Shown here piece after piece: positions 11,456 through 22,278 of a DNA stretch of 64,000 nt. A model generated the notes under the pieces. That model was not told the DNA's origin. It made no database searches and worked only from the letters and a program-made list of their open reading frames with translations. Numbering within the stretch: position 1 is the stretch's first letter; every line of letters starts with the position of its first letter. The stretch covers positions 62,001 through 126,000 of the forward strand of contig JALMLS010000343.1 of NCBI GenBank assembly GCA_038496445.1, written 5' to 3'. Origin of the DNA: Trichosphaerium sp. ATCC 40318 (Eukaryota; Discosea; Flabellinia; Trichosidae). A program made the position numbers and the translations under genes.

Positions 11456-13773
11456 ATGTCTACAAATACGAGAAACAATAATGAGCCTAAAAAGAAGAGG
11501 AAAAGAAAGAGAAGAAGTGCGTATTTTGTTTTTTAGGCGCTTCTTACGCGTAATTAGAGAACAGCGAAAGCGAGGATGGTGCCTCGAAGCGTCAAAGACC
11601 AGATGGCTCAAAACAAAAACAAAAAGCTCCATTAGACCCTGAAATGCAAGAGCTATTGAAAAGGACCAATCAATTAGAGCAAAAAGAGAAAGGTACAAAA
11701 AATAAAAAATTAAGTTAAATTTACTAATTTACGCATAGTACGCATACCAACGGCATCAAGCGAGTATTTTAAAGACCTTGCAATATCTGACGCAACTCGT
11801 CGTGGTATTGCAGACATGGGCTTTGAGAAAATGTACCCTGTACAACAAAAAGCCATACCGCCAGCACTTAAAGGTAAAGCGCATTTGCAAGCACCTCTTA
11901 CCATTATTCCATAAAAAATATACTTAGCTCATTATTACTGTTAGGAATGAACGTACTCGGTTCTGCCAAGACTGGTTCTGGTAAAACACTTGCTTTCTTG
12001 ATACCTGTGATCGAGCGTATTTATGACTTGAAGTGGGATAGCGCAGAGCAAGGTAAGGCTCTTAACCACACTCCAAGATGTATATTAACTTAGCTTAGGC
12101 GTTGCTGCTATTATTGTAGCACCTGTAAGAGAACTAGCTATTCAAATATTCAACGACTTGAGAGAGTTGTTAGAGCACCACGATAACATTTCGTAAGGAC
12201 ATTCCATATTTCCAATGTGTCAAAATTGTTTTGACATTTTCCCTTAGTGGTACTTTGATTATCGGTGGAACAAATTATAACGAAGAGGTCAAGAAGCTTC
12301 GAAGGGGAACAAGCATTATCGTCGCAACACCTGGCCGCTTAGTTGATCACATGAAGGTCAGTTTTCATGATTGAATGAATTTTCTCTCTCCATAAAACCT
12401 TTTTATGAGAACCTTTGGATGTCATACTCACTTACCCTATAGCATACCAGCGGATGGATTTTTTCTAATCTTATTGCACTCATTTTTGATGAAGTTGACA
12501 GAATCATGGCTGACGGATTCGAAAAGGATTTATACCTTATTATTAAATTTACACCAAAAGGTATCTTAACAAAACATTTGTACTTGGTAAATACTTACGT
12601 ATATTCTAGACAGACAAACGCTATTATTTTCAGCAACACAGACTGAAAAAGTAAAAGATCTGGCTCGTTTGGCTATTGACAGTAAGTGTTGACATTTTTT
12701 TTATTTGGACCAACTTCGAATATTACAACCGTATTAATATTGTGTAGAACCTCCAGTCGAAATTCATGTCGCTGCTGATTCTTTGACATCTACTGCAGAT
12801 AACCTAGAACAAGGTTATGTTGTGGTAGACAGCGATAAGCGATTCTTACTTCTATTCACGTTCATATCGAAATTCAAAAAGAAAAAGATAATTGTATTTA
12901 TTTCCTCTGTCAAGGCTGTACAATTTTACAGTGATCTTCTCAACTATGTTGATGTACCAGTATTGGCATTGCATGTGCGTATTAAATCATGTTTTATCCG
13001 TAAATATTCACACAGTTTTGTTTAGGGTAAAAAGAAGCAAAAGCAAAGAACACAAATTTTCCTACAATTTTGTAATGCAAAATCTGGCGTACTATTGTGC
13101 ACAGATGTCGCAGCACGCGGTTTACATATTCCAGAAGTTGACTGGATCGTACAATTTGATCCTCCAGATGATACAAAAGACTATATCCACAGGTGAGCTA
13201 CATGATTCATGGTATAAATTATTGACGATATCTGTAGAGTTGGGCGTACTGCAAGAGCTGGAAGAAAGGGAAAAGCCATCCTATTCTTGTTACCGCTTGA
13301 ATTACCCTTCTTGGAGCTTCTAAAAGAACAAAAAGTACCATGCAAGAAGTATGAGTTCCCACAGAATAAGTTGGCGCAGGTTCAAGCTCAAGTACGTTAT
13401 AAAATAGTCACAGGCTGTCATATACACCTTTGATTCTACATTGAAACAATTCTTAACTCTGCGTAGCTGCAAAAAATAATATCAAAAAATTACTTCTTGC
13501 ACATGCAAGCTATTGAAGCTTACAAATCCTACATTATTTCTTATGCAGCACACTCTCTCACTGAACTATTCGATCCGTACAAGTTGGACTTGAAAAAAGT
13601 GTCTCGTTCCTTTGGGTTGGAAGTGCCACCGAAAGTAGACTTTAGCAGTATCCTTTTGTTACCTTTTATGTTCTCACTTGTTTTTTTTCCTTCATTGTAT
13701 TTTCTTCCATAACTCCTCAGGTTTACGTGCAACAGGAAAACCAAAGAAAACAAAGCGATGGAATAACAGATAA
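11456..13773 (+). CDS. HAS1: DEAD-box RNA helicase HAS1/DDX18, ribosome biogenesis
   Basis: This nucleolar ATP-dependent RNA helicase acts in the 40S and 60S pre-ribosome pathway. It has a basic Lys/Arg-rich N-terminus, a Q motif region near 11850, motif I AKTGSGKT at about 11966, [13 protein letters not shown], motif [17 protein letters not shown], and motif [15 protein letters not shown] split by an intron near 13195. The C-terminal tail is what identifies HAS1/DDX18 rather than DDX49: [14 protein letters not shown], then [18 protein letters not shown], then a basic end. About ten short introns interrupt it. Motif II reads DEVD (12488-12499) instead of DEAD. Length and domain order are normal for the family. 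An AATAAA lies about 17 nt after the stop. Confidence 0.9.
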
Positions 13774-14078
13774 ATCCTCATTGTACCAAAATAAAAGAAT
13801 CTGCTACATTAGTAGTATTATGAACAATAGCGTACTTGTTATGACGACTAGAGTTTAGATGTACCCCAAACGTAGCAGATAAGTGCAAACAATCTAAAAT
13901 CAATACTTCTAGTGTTTTCTAGCTCTTAGTGAACAAATTAGCTGATTATGCAAGAAACAACATTATCGTAAAACGCGCGTAAATGGTGGCAAGTAGCGGT
14001 TGCTTAAAACACGTGCAAGTTGGCGTGAAAATTGGTAATTTTTGTTTATTTTCTACTTTCATCATACACTTAACAAAC
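13774..14078. other. Intergenic between HAS1 and the Myb gene
   Basis: This is about 300 bp between two plus-strand genes. It begins with the HAS1 3' UTR, including AATAAA at 13790. Nothing else is recognised. It must carry the promoter of the downstream gene. Confidence 0.6.
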
Positions 14079-15536
14079 ATGACGTCGCTCCCACAACTAC
14101 CAGAACGTACTCAAGGAAAATGTGAAGTTCTTGTAGAAGAGTTAGCAACAGCGTAAACTACTCACGCACTCACGCGTAAATGCTGAACCCGCTATTAGAT
14201 CACCAGAGCTGTTGACACCCTTTCGCGAGCTCATTAGTACGTTTAGAAGCAACAATGTTGCTTTAGAGCTTTGGTGTAATGAGGTATGTAGACAAGTCCA
14301 GCTACTTGAGTTAACGCTACGTAGGTGTACGGTTTACTGGGTCCAAAGTACGTAGAACAAGCCTTGGATTACAAGTCATAAGTTTACAAGTTAACTTGCA
14401 GGCGGTTCAAAGAGCTACGGGATATCGTGGCCACCTCGTCCGAAGGTCCTGACCTCCCGTCTGCATTCACACTTCCAGAACCTGAGCTGCCTCCCCTCGT
14501 ACCAGCTCAACGTAACGATGCGATGCCACATCTCAAGCCCAGGTCTAGATTTCCTTCCCGACATGAACGCAAGGGAAGCCTCTTCATTCGCTTGGCAAAC
14601 ATTCTAACAGCTCCCTGCAGGTTGCACGGATTGAAAAATTTAAGAATGAAGTAACAACCGTCAAGCCAAAGATAAAGAAACGCAATACCAAGAGGCGGAA
14701 AACTACAGTTCGTAGCAGGTAAGTCTACCCCATCTACTATAAACCGACACTACTAGCCCCAACACATGGACCCCGAATGAGTCTACAAGACTCACACAAT
14801 TGGTTCTAGAGAGCGCAGAGAACGCTTCATGGATAGAGGTTTGCTAGTAGACAAGATTATGGCTAATTTTTCTTAGATAGCAGCACAGCTGGGAACTGGT
14901 AAAACTTCGGCCCAATGCAGCCAGCACTGGTACGCGTACATCCTATCAACTTTTATGAACAAGATAATAGGTCTCGTGTAAGCAATCCAAACATTAAAAA
15001 AGAAGCATGGGCGTATGGTACGGTTGCATCAACGATAACAATTCTATGCAAAATTAACTCTTACAATAGAAGAAGAACTACAACTCATGAATCTAAATGC
15101 ACTTCACGGAAACAAATGGGCTGCTATCTCTAGGTTCATAGACGGCAGAACAGGTATGCCAGCTAGAATTACACCTGAGCGATATAAGTCACTAATATAA
15201 ACAAGATATTCAATGTCGTCACCATTGCACAAAGATAATTAAAGGAAGACAAGTGCGTTTCTATAAACTATGTCTGCTTAGTGTTTATGATTGCTCATTT
15301 ATAGACTCCCTGGAGCGATGAAGAACATGATAATCTACGCATTCTTGTTGATTCAATGGGTACATATTAACAAGTAACTATGAATATACTAAGGCTTTTT
15401 ATTAGGTCAAGATTGGGACACTGTAGCTCAAAAATTTGCACAGTTGCACAGGAGACAGCGTACTGTAGTGCGCTGGCCTATCAACTTATGTAATCGATTT
15501 TCCGAGATGAGCGATGGTGATTCCGCAACGCTTTAG
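14079..15536 (+). CDS. Multi-repeat Myb/SANT DNA-binding protein, SNAPC4-like
   Basis: This is a nuclear DNA-binding protein. The start MTSLPQLPERTQGK at 14079 joins in phase to SPELLTPFRELISTF. Basic linker sequence follows (KIKKRNTKRRKTTVR near 14670). At least three Myb-type repeats are seen. The first includes IAAQLGTGKTSAQCSQHW (about 14880-14933). The second includes NALHGNKWAAISRFIDGRT (about 15090-15150). The third includes TPWSDEEHDNLRILVDSM and DWDTVAQKFAQL (about 15303-15450). The GTGKTSAQCSQHW type of repeat resembles SNAPC4-like subunits of the snRNA-promoter complex, but other multi-Myb factors are possible. Exon joins between repeats two and three are uncertain because an in-frame stop must be spliced out near 15196. 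Confidence 0.65.
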
Positions 15537-15621
15537 TGGCATCAATTTGTACTTTTTAAGTGCAATAAACATTATGTAAAAATGAATTGAGTTTGCTTGG
15601 GTTTATGATTTTTTTGTTAAT

Positions 15622-16814
15622 TTATTCCTCTTTTTCTTTCTCTTTTTCTTCTTCTAAAATCCTGTGCTTCTTTGCCTTTTCTTCGATGGAATCCCAGTAC
15701 AGTTTTAAGTCTTTTTCATGTCTTGCTTTGTTCATTTGTCTCTCCTTTAATACCGCCTTTAGTCCCTTATCTAGTTCAACGTCTTCACTGTGTAGTTCAG
15801 GTACAACATGTACATGACGATAATCTATCATTTGTTGTACGAACGAAGGTTTAAAATCAAGATCTTCAAATTGTTCTCCCAGTTTAAATTCAAGTCCGTC
15901 TTTAGGCTCAACGATTATTTTTGATTGTCCCCTGCTTTGATATACGAGCTCTCTTCGTCTCCCATCCATGTTGTTGATAGTATGCCTTTGTACTTTATCC
16001 AGGAAGAGATATTTTATTAGTGCAAATGTATTCGGTGTTTCTTTAAAACCACTTAAATGTTCAATAGCTGATAATGACGGTAGCTGTGCGATTTCGTATT
16101 TCCCTTCTGCAATTCGTTTATTGTTGCTATCTAGGGGATTGAAATGCCACCTACAGGCAATGAACGAAAGAGCAAGATAAAGTAGTGTAAATGACAGGTG
16201 TCAACGATGGAATACGTACTCAGATTCTTTGGCGTGCAAGTAGTCGTTTGCTGAGTTCGTTACTTCAGCAGGGTAGTGAAGATGATCTTTGAAATACTCA
16301 GCGACTGATTCTGAATTAAAATACATCTAATACAGTTCACAGTTAGGCATAAGCGCAAATTACGCTTAGACTGTACCTGAAAAGGAACGAGGAACGTTTT
16401 ATTATTCATGTCTGCCTCAAGTACTGTCCGTGGGCACTCGTGAATCTCTGCGCTCGTGGGAACGTCTCCACCGTATGCAGACAATGAAAACTCACTGTGT
16501 GGTCCGTACGTGGATTGTATGTGATTGTAAGCGCGAAATATCACTATTGCGCGCCCAGTTTTTGTCTTTGTGAGCGAAACTGAGTTATCTGGTTTGTTTA
16601 CACGTTGTACAAGTTCTTGCACCCTTGCACCATCTGCAGATCCATAGACAGTGAACCCAGATGTTCGTTCGACATTATACGCCCTAGGCGCTTTTTGGCC
16701 TTTTGAAAGCGTTACTTCGCCAAAAGCAGGGTGCTTAGAAATAATTGATGCTCGTTGGCCCATAAGCTCAGCGAGCAGTTCAAAAATACGCAATTTCAAA
16801 CTGTCCAAAGTCAA
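15622..16814 (-). CDS. Unrecognised protein of about 370 residues with a charged C-terminus
   Basis: I do not recognise this protein. Three exons join: about 16814-16381, 16326-16213 and 16150-15622. The N-terminal half has a mixed alpha/beta character (stretches such as LLAELMGQRASIIS and TKTGRAIVIFRAYNH). The last 100 residues are strongly charged and probably helical, ending in a Lys/Glu-rich tail. There is no signal peptide, membrane segment or obvious metal site. The first intron has a gtacag donor and the second a gtacgt donor, as in neighbouring genes, so it belongs to this genome. It starts 40 bp from the divergent TSG101 gene, which does not by itself imply a shared role. Confidence 0.6.
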
Positions 16815-16854
16815 GTTCCTTAAACATTGATTGTTAACGTAACTTGATGACCTA
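16815..16854. promoter_or_regulatory. 40-bp gap between divergent start codons
   Basis: Forty base pairs separate the start of the minus-strand unknown gene and the plus-strand TSG101 gene. It is the second very tight head-to-head pair in the window. No core promoter element was recognised. Confidence 0.45.
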
Positions 16855-19100
16855 ATGTCGTTCCCTTATTACACAAACCCTCCTCAACACAACACAATTC
16901 AGGCTGTCGTTGATAATTTAATATTTCATGTCGTAGCACGTTATATTGAACCTAATAGAGTGCGAACAGATGTCCTACACGCTCTGTCGCACCTGCAAGG
17001 GTATTTGAGACCGGAAGCTGGTAGTATACGTACGTTTAATGATTTAGCCATGTCAGCATTATCAAACCAACCTGCAATTTCTGTTTGGTGACTATTTTCA
17101 ACCAATGAAATACTTGCTGACAATAAACGCTCCTAGGTCTCGGTAACGCCACGTTTAACCTCGTTAAAATAGCTGGGACCATACCAGCCAATTTCAGAGG
17201 CAGTAATTATAATGTTCCAATAGCCATGTACCTACCTCTCGGTTATCCGCAACAACGCCCTATTGTATATGTAACACCAACGCCACGTACGTATTTAATT
17301 TCCGCGGTGAATCAAATATTTGGGAGGTGTCACCCAAATATGCGAACACAAAGCACTAAAGATGAATCTAACACTCCCCTAGAAATGAGAATAAAACAAA
17401 ACCATCCACATGTAGACAGCAGCGGTGTTGTATATCTTCCTTACTTGTCGTCGTGGCACAAGCAATGTAATATTATTGGTATCTCTAACGCGTTAAAGCG
17501 CGTTTTTAGCAAAGATCCAGCAGTTAGGTGAGTCAGCAAGAATTTTCTCTTGATTCCAAAAAAAAAGAAAAGATTTTTGTTGTTTACGCTTTTATGGCAT
17601 TGTCTTACTTCTTTGTTAGGGCTAAACCCGGTACTTCTGTTCCTTATCCTCTTGCAACATCAACTCAAACAAATGGTTATGCTCAGACAACGTACGTTAT
17701 TTTATGATATTTTTGAGAAAAATTACAAGTTACTCTTTTCACTGTGGTATCACGTGATAATTTCACGAGTGCAATGACAAATTGATTTTTTTAATATGCC
17801 GTAAAGCACGTTTGTATTGTTATTATAACAGTAAAACCTCAGCAACGCTAAAATGGGTTTTTTGCGATTTACTAAAAACACTGTAGGGCGAATTCAGCAG
17901 TACCTCATCCACGTTATAATAGTTTCCCAAACCATTCAACAAGCGCTCCTATGAGTACAGGCGTACCACAAAACACGTTCAATAGCGCTCAATATGCTCG
18001 TGGTGCTGTATCATCGCCTCAATTACCAGTGTATCCTTCTAGTCACCCTGGTCAAACACCAACTCAAAATCCAAATGTTCAAAACGCTACACATAACCAC
18101 ACACCTATCCGAACAATGCCAACACAACCACATATGCCAACACAACAAACCATACCACAACCAGCACCGCAACCCCAATTAGCGCCAACATTCTCTCAAC
18201 CAACACTAACGCCTCAGGTAATGATAGTAACAAAATTCAAATTGTATTGACCTTTGTTGTAGGTTGTTGAGGACCCTGCTAAGGCTAGAGAACGTACTTT
18301 ACGACATGCTCTTGATATGAAAATAGAAGAGCGACTTAAAGACTTCCAGAACAATATAGGTGACTCTGTTGAGAAAGGTTTTAGTGAATCGAAAGATTAT
18401 GAACACGCTCAGCAACTCTATGGTGAAGAAAAAAATAAGATTTTAAATTCAATTGTACGTTTTCAGTTTCCGGAAGATAATTTTCAATTTGTTTACCTTT
18501 CGTACCATAAAAATGCCGTGTATCCTATACCATGGATTTTTGATGGAAGTGTTTTCGTAGACAGCAAGAAAATGAAAAATATTTTTGAACTTTTTTTCTT
18601 CATTTAAAACAAGTGCTGATGATAAAAAAGGAAAATTTGGATTCCAAGATGGAGCAACTACAAAAACAGATTGTAGAATCTCGTGCTTGGATTGAACAGA
18701 ATGATAAAAATTTAGATGATGTAGACATAGATGAAGTAACAAACCCAGAACAACCATTAAAACGACAGTACGATCCGATTTGTGAAAAAAAAAAGTACAT
18801 TAACATTAATACTAGGTACTATGAGTTGATGGCCGAAGATCTTGCTATAGATGATACACAATACGAGCTAAAGGTAGCGTGGAAGGATGGTAATCTTAAA
18901 ACGGATACCTTTGTAAAGGTAAGACTGCAAACGATTTTTTTGTGGCTCATCTTGCTTTCAATTGTTTTTTTTTTTTGGTTTCTTTTGTGTCTTCTTAACC
19001 CTTTATCTGTGTATAGTTGTATTCTAAGTTGTCTCGTGATCAGTTTTATAAGCGAGCTCTCATACAAAAAATAAAAAGCCAGGCTGGACCGTTCTTGTGA
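16855..19100 (+). CDS. VPS23: ESCRT-I subunit TSG101/Vps23
   Basis: This ESCRT-I subunit recognises ubiquitinated cargo on endosomes and helps build multivesicular bodies. The N-terminal UEV domain (16855-17530) shows YRDIEPNR-like RYIEPNRVRTDV, PIAMYLPLGYPQQRPIVYV, and HPHVDSSGVVYLPYLSSW, the last matching the signature after the missing catalytic cysteine of E2-like UEV folds. A Pro/Gln/Thr-rich linker runs over 17880-18220. A coiled stalk follows (18318-18760). The C-terminal steadiness box (about 18815-19100) reads YYELMAEDLAIDDTQYEL and SRDQFYKRALIQKI. Domain order is standard. Introns use gtacg-type donors. The stop is TGA at 19098. Confident on family; some exon ends around 18470-18610 are uncertain. 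Confidence 0.9.
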
Positions 19101-19868
19101 AAAAACCATAAAATGTAAACATTGTAAAATAAATACAAAAAAAAACCACCACCTGCTGGATATCCTAGATCATCAAGGCGAGTAATATGAATTGCATGAG
19201 CGAACTCTGAGGCACAACAAAGCTACATAGTCTGGCTTTTACCTCAGAGGATAATGAGGTACTCAATTAAAATGATTGTCATCAATAATCAGATTGGTCT
19301 CAACATTTTGATCGGGTGTGTTGCCAATAAAAGAGCTTCCTGAACTCCCTTCAAAAACTGAATCTGATATACTTGAAGTATTGGTGCCATACAGATGATT
19401 GTCCAAGCATCTATCAAAAACTCCACTATCGCAATGAATTTAGATTCAGAAACTGTTAATTTGTTCACATGAGCGACAAAGTATTGCGAGCCTTAAACAC
19501 GTAATCCTAGATCAGGTTTACAGAATCAGTTATTGTTAAACTTGTTGAGCCAGGGAACACAAATAGACCATATGCACAAAGCCCTATAGTCACATGAGAA
19601 ATGAAACCACAAAGAAAGTTGATTGTTTTGAAAAAAGCGAAACTTCATTTAAATGGACATTCTCCACACTGCCGTATCTTGTGAAAAAATATCCAACGAG
19701 AGATCAGGATTTGTTGTTCCTTTCAAAGTGAAGTTCGCTGTGTACCGATCGCGTAACTCTCAACAAGTTATTAGAAATCAGTAATGAGGTGTTAGACATT
19801 TTTACTTCATACAATATTTATTGATAGGTACGTTAGAACATGGATAAAAATTGGTCAAGAGGCTCTCT
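19101..19868. other. Intergenic between converging genes
   Basis: This is about 770 bp between the 3' ends of TSG101 and the dsRBD gene. No convincing open frame, RNA gene or repeat was seen. An AATAAA-type signal near 19127 suits TSG101. Confidence 0.55.
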
Positions 19869-21738
19869 TCAGAAAATATTAAACATTTCACGCAACTCTT
19901 TTGCCTCCCCGGAAGTTGCTTCGCCACTTGTCTCAAGCTCTCTTATTATATCATCTATATCTACATTATCATCTTCACCTTCTCGACTATATACAACAGA
20001 TAAAGGGCTGACTTGGTCAGCATATTTACTATGATATGCTCCATTTGTGGGCATTGAATCTCTTCCATTTTCTTTAAGCGACATGCTGCTAAATCTACCG
20101 TTTAAACTCTCTATCACAGAGTCACCAGGCGCGCCATTGGGCGGCGATATCCCAGAGCTACTTGGTGGAGACCTGTACAGTAAAATGAGTAACGTTTACA
20201 GAAGCTCTGAAAAGAAAACAATCAAAGTTGCCACGCACCTTTTTAAATCCATAAACTTTTGTTTACCACCTTTCTTTAACAGATCAAGTGCATTCCTTGC
20301 AGCTGATTGCCTTGCTTTCTTCTTTGTGCTCTTCCAATCACCCATAAACTCTTTTGTTCTTACTGTTACCTTAAACTTGAATACTGGAGCATGTTCAGGT
20401 CCTGCACGACCTAGTTGTTGATATGTAAGTGGCACAAGTCGCCATTCTTGACAAAGTTCATTCAACTCCGAAACCGCAGTATGAGAAGAAGAAACTCTGT
20501 ACCCAGTTTCTCCTTGGCTAAGTGTCGGTGTATATGAGGGTGAAACAGGTATCGTAGAAGAGTTCATATGCGTTCTTGGCGATTGCGGAGGTGTTGTGTA
20601 ACCGATAGCTCTTTTGGGAGGCGAAGAAGCCTAAACGCAGTTAAAATAAAACCACACCGTTACTACAATGCGTGTTAATGCACTAACATACGTTTCCGTC
20701 CGACTTAATAGCATACTCTAAGATCTTCTTTGCAACATCCTAAAAACCATGTAAGCCTTACTGAGAGCATAGAAAAACATTAAAACAAAGAAAGTTCTCT
20801 GAGAGAAAAGTAGAAAAAAATAAATCAACAACATGTCTAAATTGTGTTTAAGTACCTGGTTAGCGGCCTTTCTCCTAGTAGAAGCGTATGATGAGAATGT
20901 TTGTCCATCGTACGTTGCAACAGCTCTATATTTCGGTGGTCCTCGAGTAACAGCTAGAAATCAATATAAGACATTGCGTTGTGTACGTTACAGTAGCATT
21001 AAAATGTCTTAAGCACAATTTTTGACCAAAGCAGTGCATCTCGTCAAAAAAAGACAAGGACGCTTTTTTTGTTGTTGATGATGATCGTATCGGATACTCA
21101 CGCGATGGTACAATCTCTATTCGTGGTATAGTTTTATCATAACGCTGGAAATACTCAGTCAGCATTGTCATTGGAGTTTTTTGACTTGGGCTGCGCGAGC
21201 CATTTGATCTTGAAGTGGATCTCGCTATTTTACCACCTTGTAGTGCCAAGGCTATTGTCTGATAAGCGCGCTTAGCTACTTGTTGCTCTGCAGCCTTTAA
21301 TTTGTAAGATGTTTGTCTAGTGTTGAGGATCTTTGAAGAGATTGATTTTTACAAAACAAGAGAAAGGAAAGAAGAAATAGGTGATGCCTGGCTAGCTTTT
21401 GATTTGTAAGTGTATCTCTGAGAGGTATTTTGGCGGTGTGTTTCTTTCAATAAATGAGAAAAAAGAGTGTCTCACAAAATTTGTGGTTTTTGTTGATCAA
21501 GCTTATACACTACGCGGTTTTTGATGTACCTTTTTCGTTTTTTCGCCTTGTTGGGAGTTGTAAACTGTATTATTACAATACACTGTTGCAAAGAACGTTT
21601 GGATGTGCGGAGGTCCTGTCGACGAGGTTTTATAGCTGGTGGTGTAATATTAGCACCAATAACACATTTATGCGAAGAACAGCGTGGCGCGCTTTTTAAA
21701 AGGCTCGACGGTTTTGTATAACGGCGTAAAAGCTCCAT
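19869..21738 (-). CDS. Protein with three double-stranded RNA-binding domains
   Basis: This is a dsRNA-binding protein with no catalytic domain visible. Three dsRBDs are read from N to C. The first (about 21650-21250) is assembled across an intron and ends TSYKLKAAEQQVAKRAYQTI. The second (about 21200-20700) starts PMTMLTEYFQRYD and continues GPPKYRAVATYDGQTFSS and STRRKAANQDVAKKIL. The third (about 20490-20240) has LNELCQEWRLVPLTYQ, APVFKFKVTVRTKEF and STKKKARQSAARNALDLL. A Ser/Pro-rich and acidic tail follows. Three dsRBDs and no enzyme resemble TRBP/PACT/Loquacious, the partners of Dicer. That role is inference; RNA editing or other dsRNA roles are possible. The start at 21738 is the first methionine in phase with the first domain. 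Confidence 0.75.
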
Positions 21739-22278
21739 AAAAAGGCTACAGCATCATTTTTTTTCTGTAATTCGTACGTTGGCGGATCCCATCGCTTTTT
21801 CATGCATAATTCGTTCAGCCTGCCCTTCCACGATGTCATTTGGCTAATGTACCCCTCCTCCGATATTGTTGAATGATAAATGTACGAAACGAGACCGCGT
21901 TTGATTTCTTGTACACATTTTCAATTGTTGGTGGCTGTTGTTGCCGTACGTTTGTACTTTAGTTATCATTTGACACGTCAACAAAGACAAAAAAAAAACC
22001 ACAATTCTTGTTCAGTGTATAAATTTTGATGAAAGCCAACTTCACTTTATCATCACCGCCTGTACCGCTGTAGAAGGTACTTAACAACGCTTCGAAACTA
22101 TCTCTCAGAGGTAATTGAATAATACCAAATTTGTTTGCAGCGTCAGGCGTCAGATTGAGACAAAATCATTTACTGGATATTTCGCTTATTAGTACTTTTT
22201 CTGTAACTTTATTCTGCAAGTCTATTCTAGTACAATTAATTTCTATGTATCAACAACGTATTTTTAAAACTACAGTGA
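21739..22278. other. Intergenic upstream of the dsRBD gene
   Basis: About 540 bp lie between the Zn2Cys6 gene's 3' end and the dsRBD gene's start, both on the minus strand. No gene, tRNA or clear repeat was recognised. It should hold the dsRBD promoter. Confidence 0.5.
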
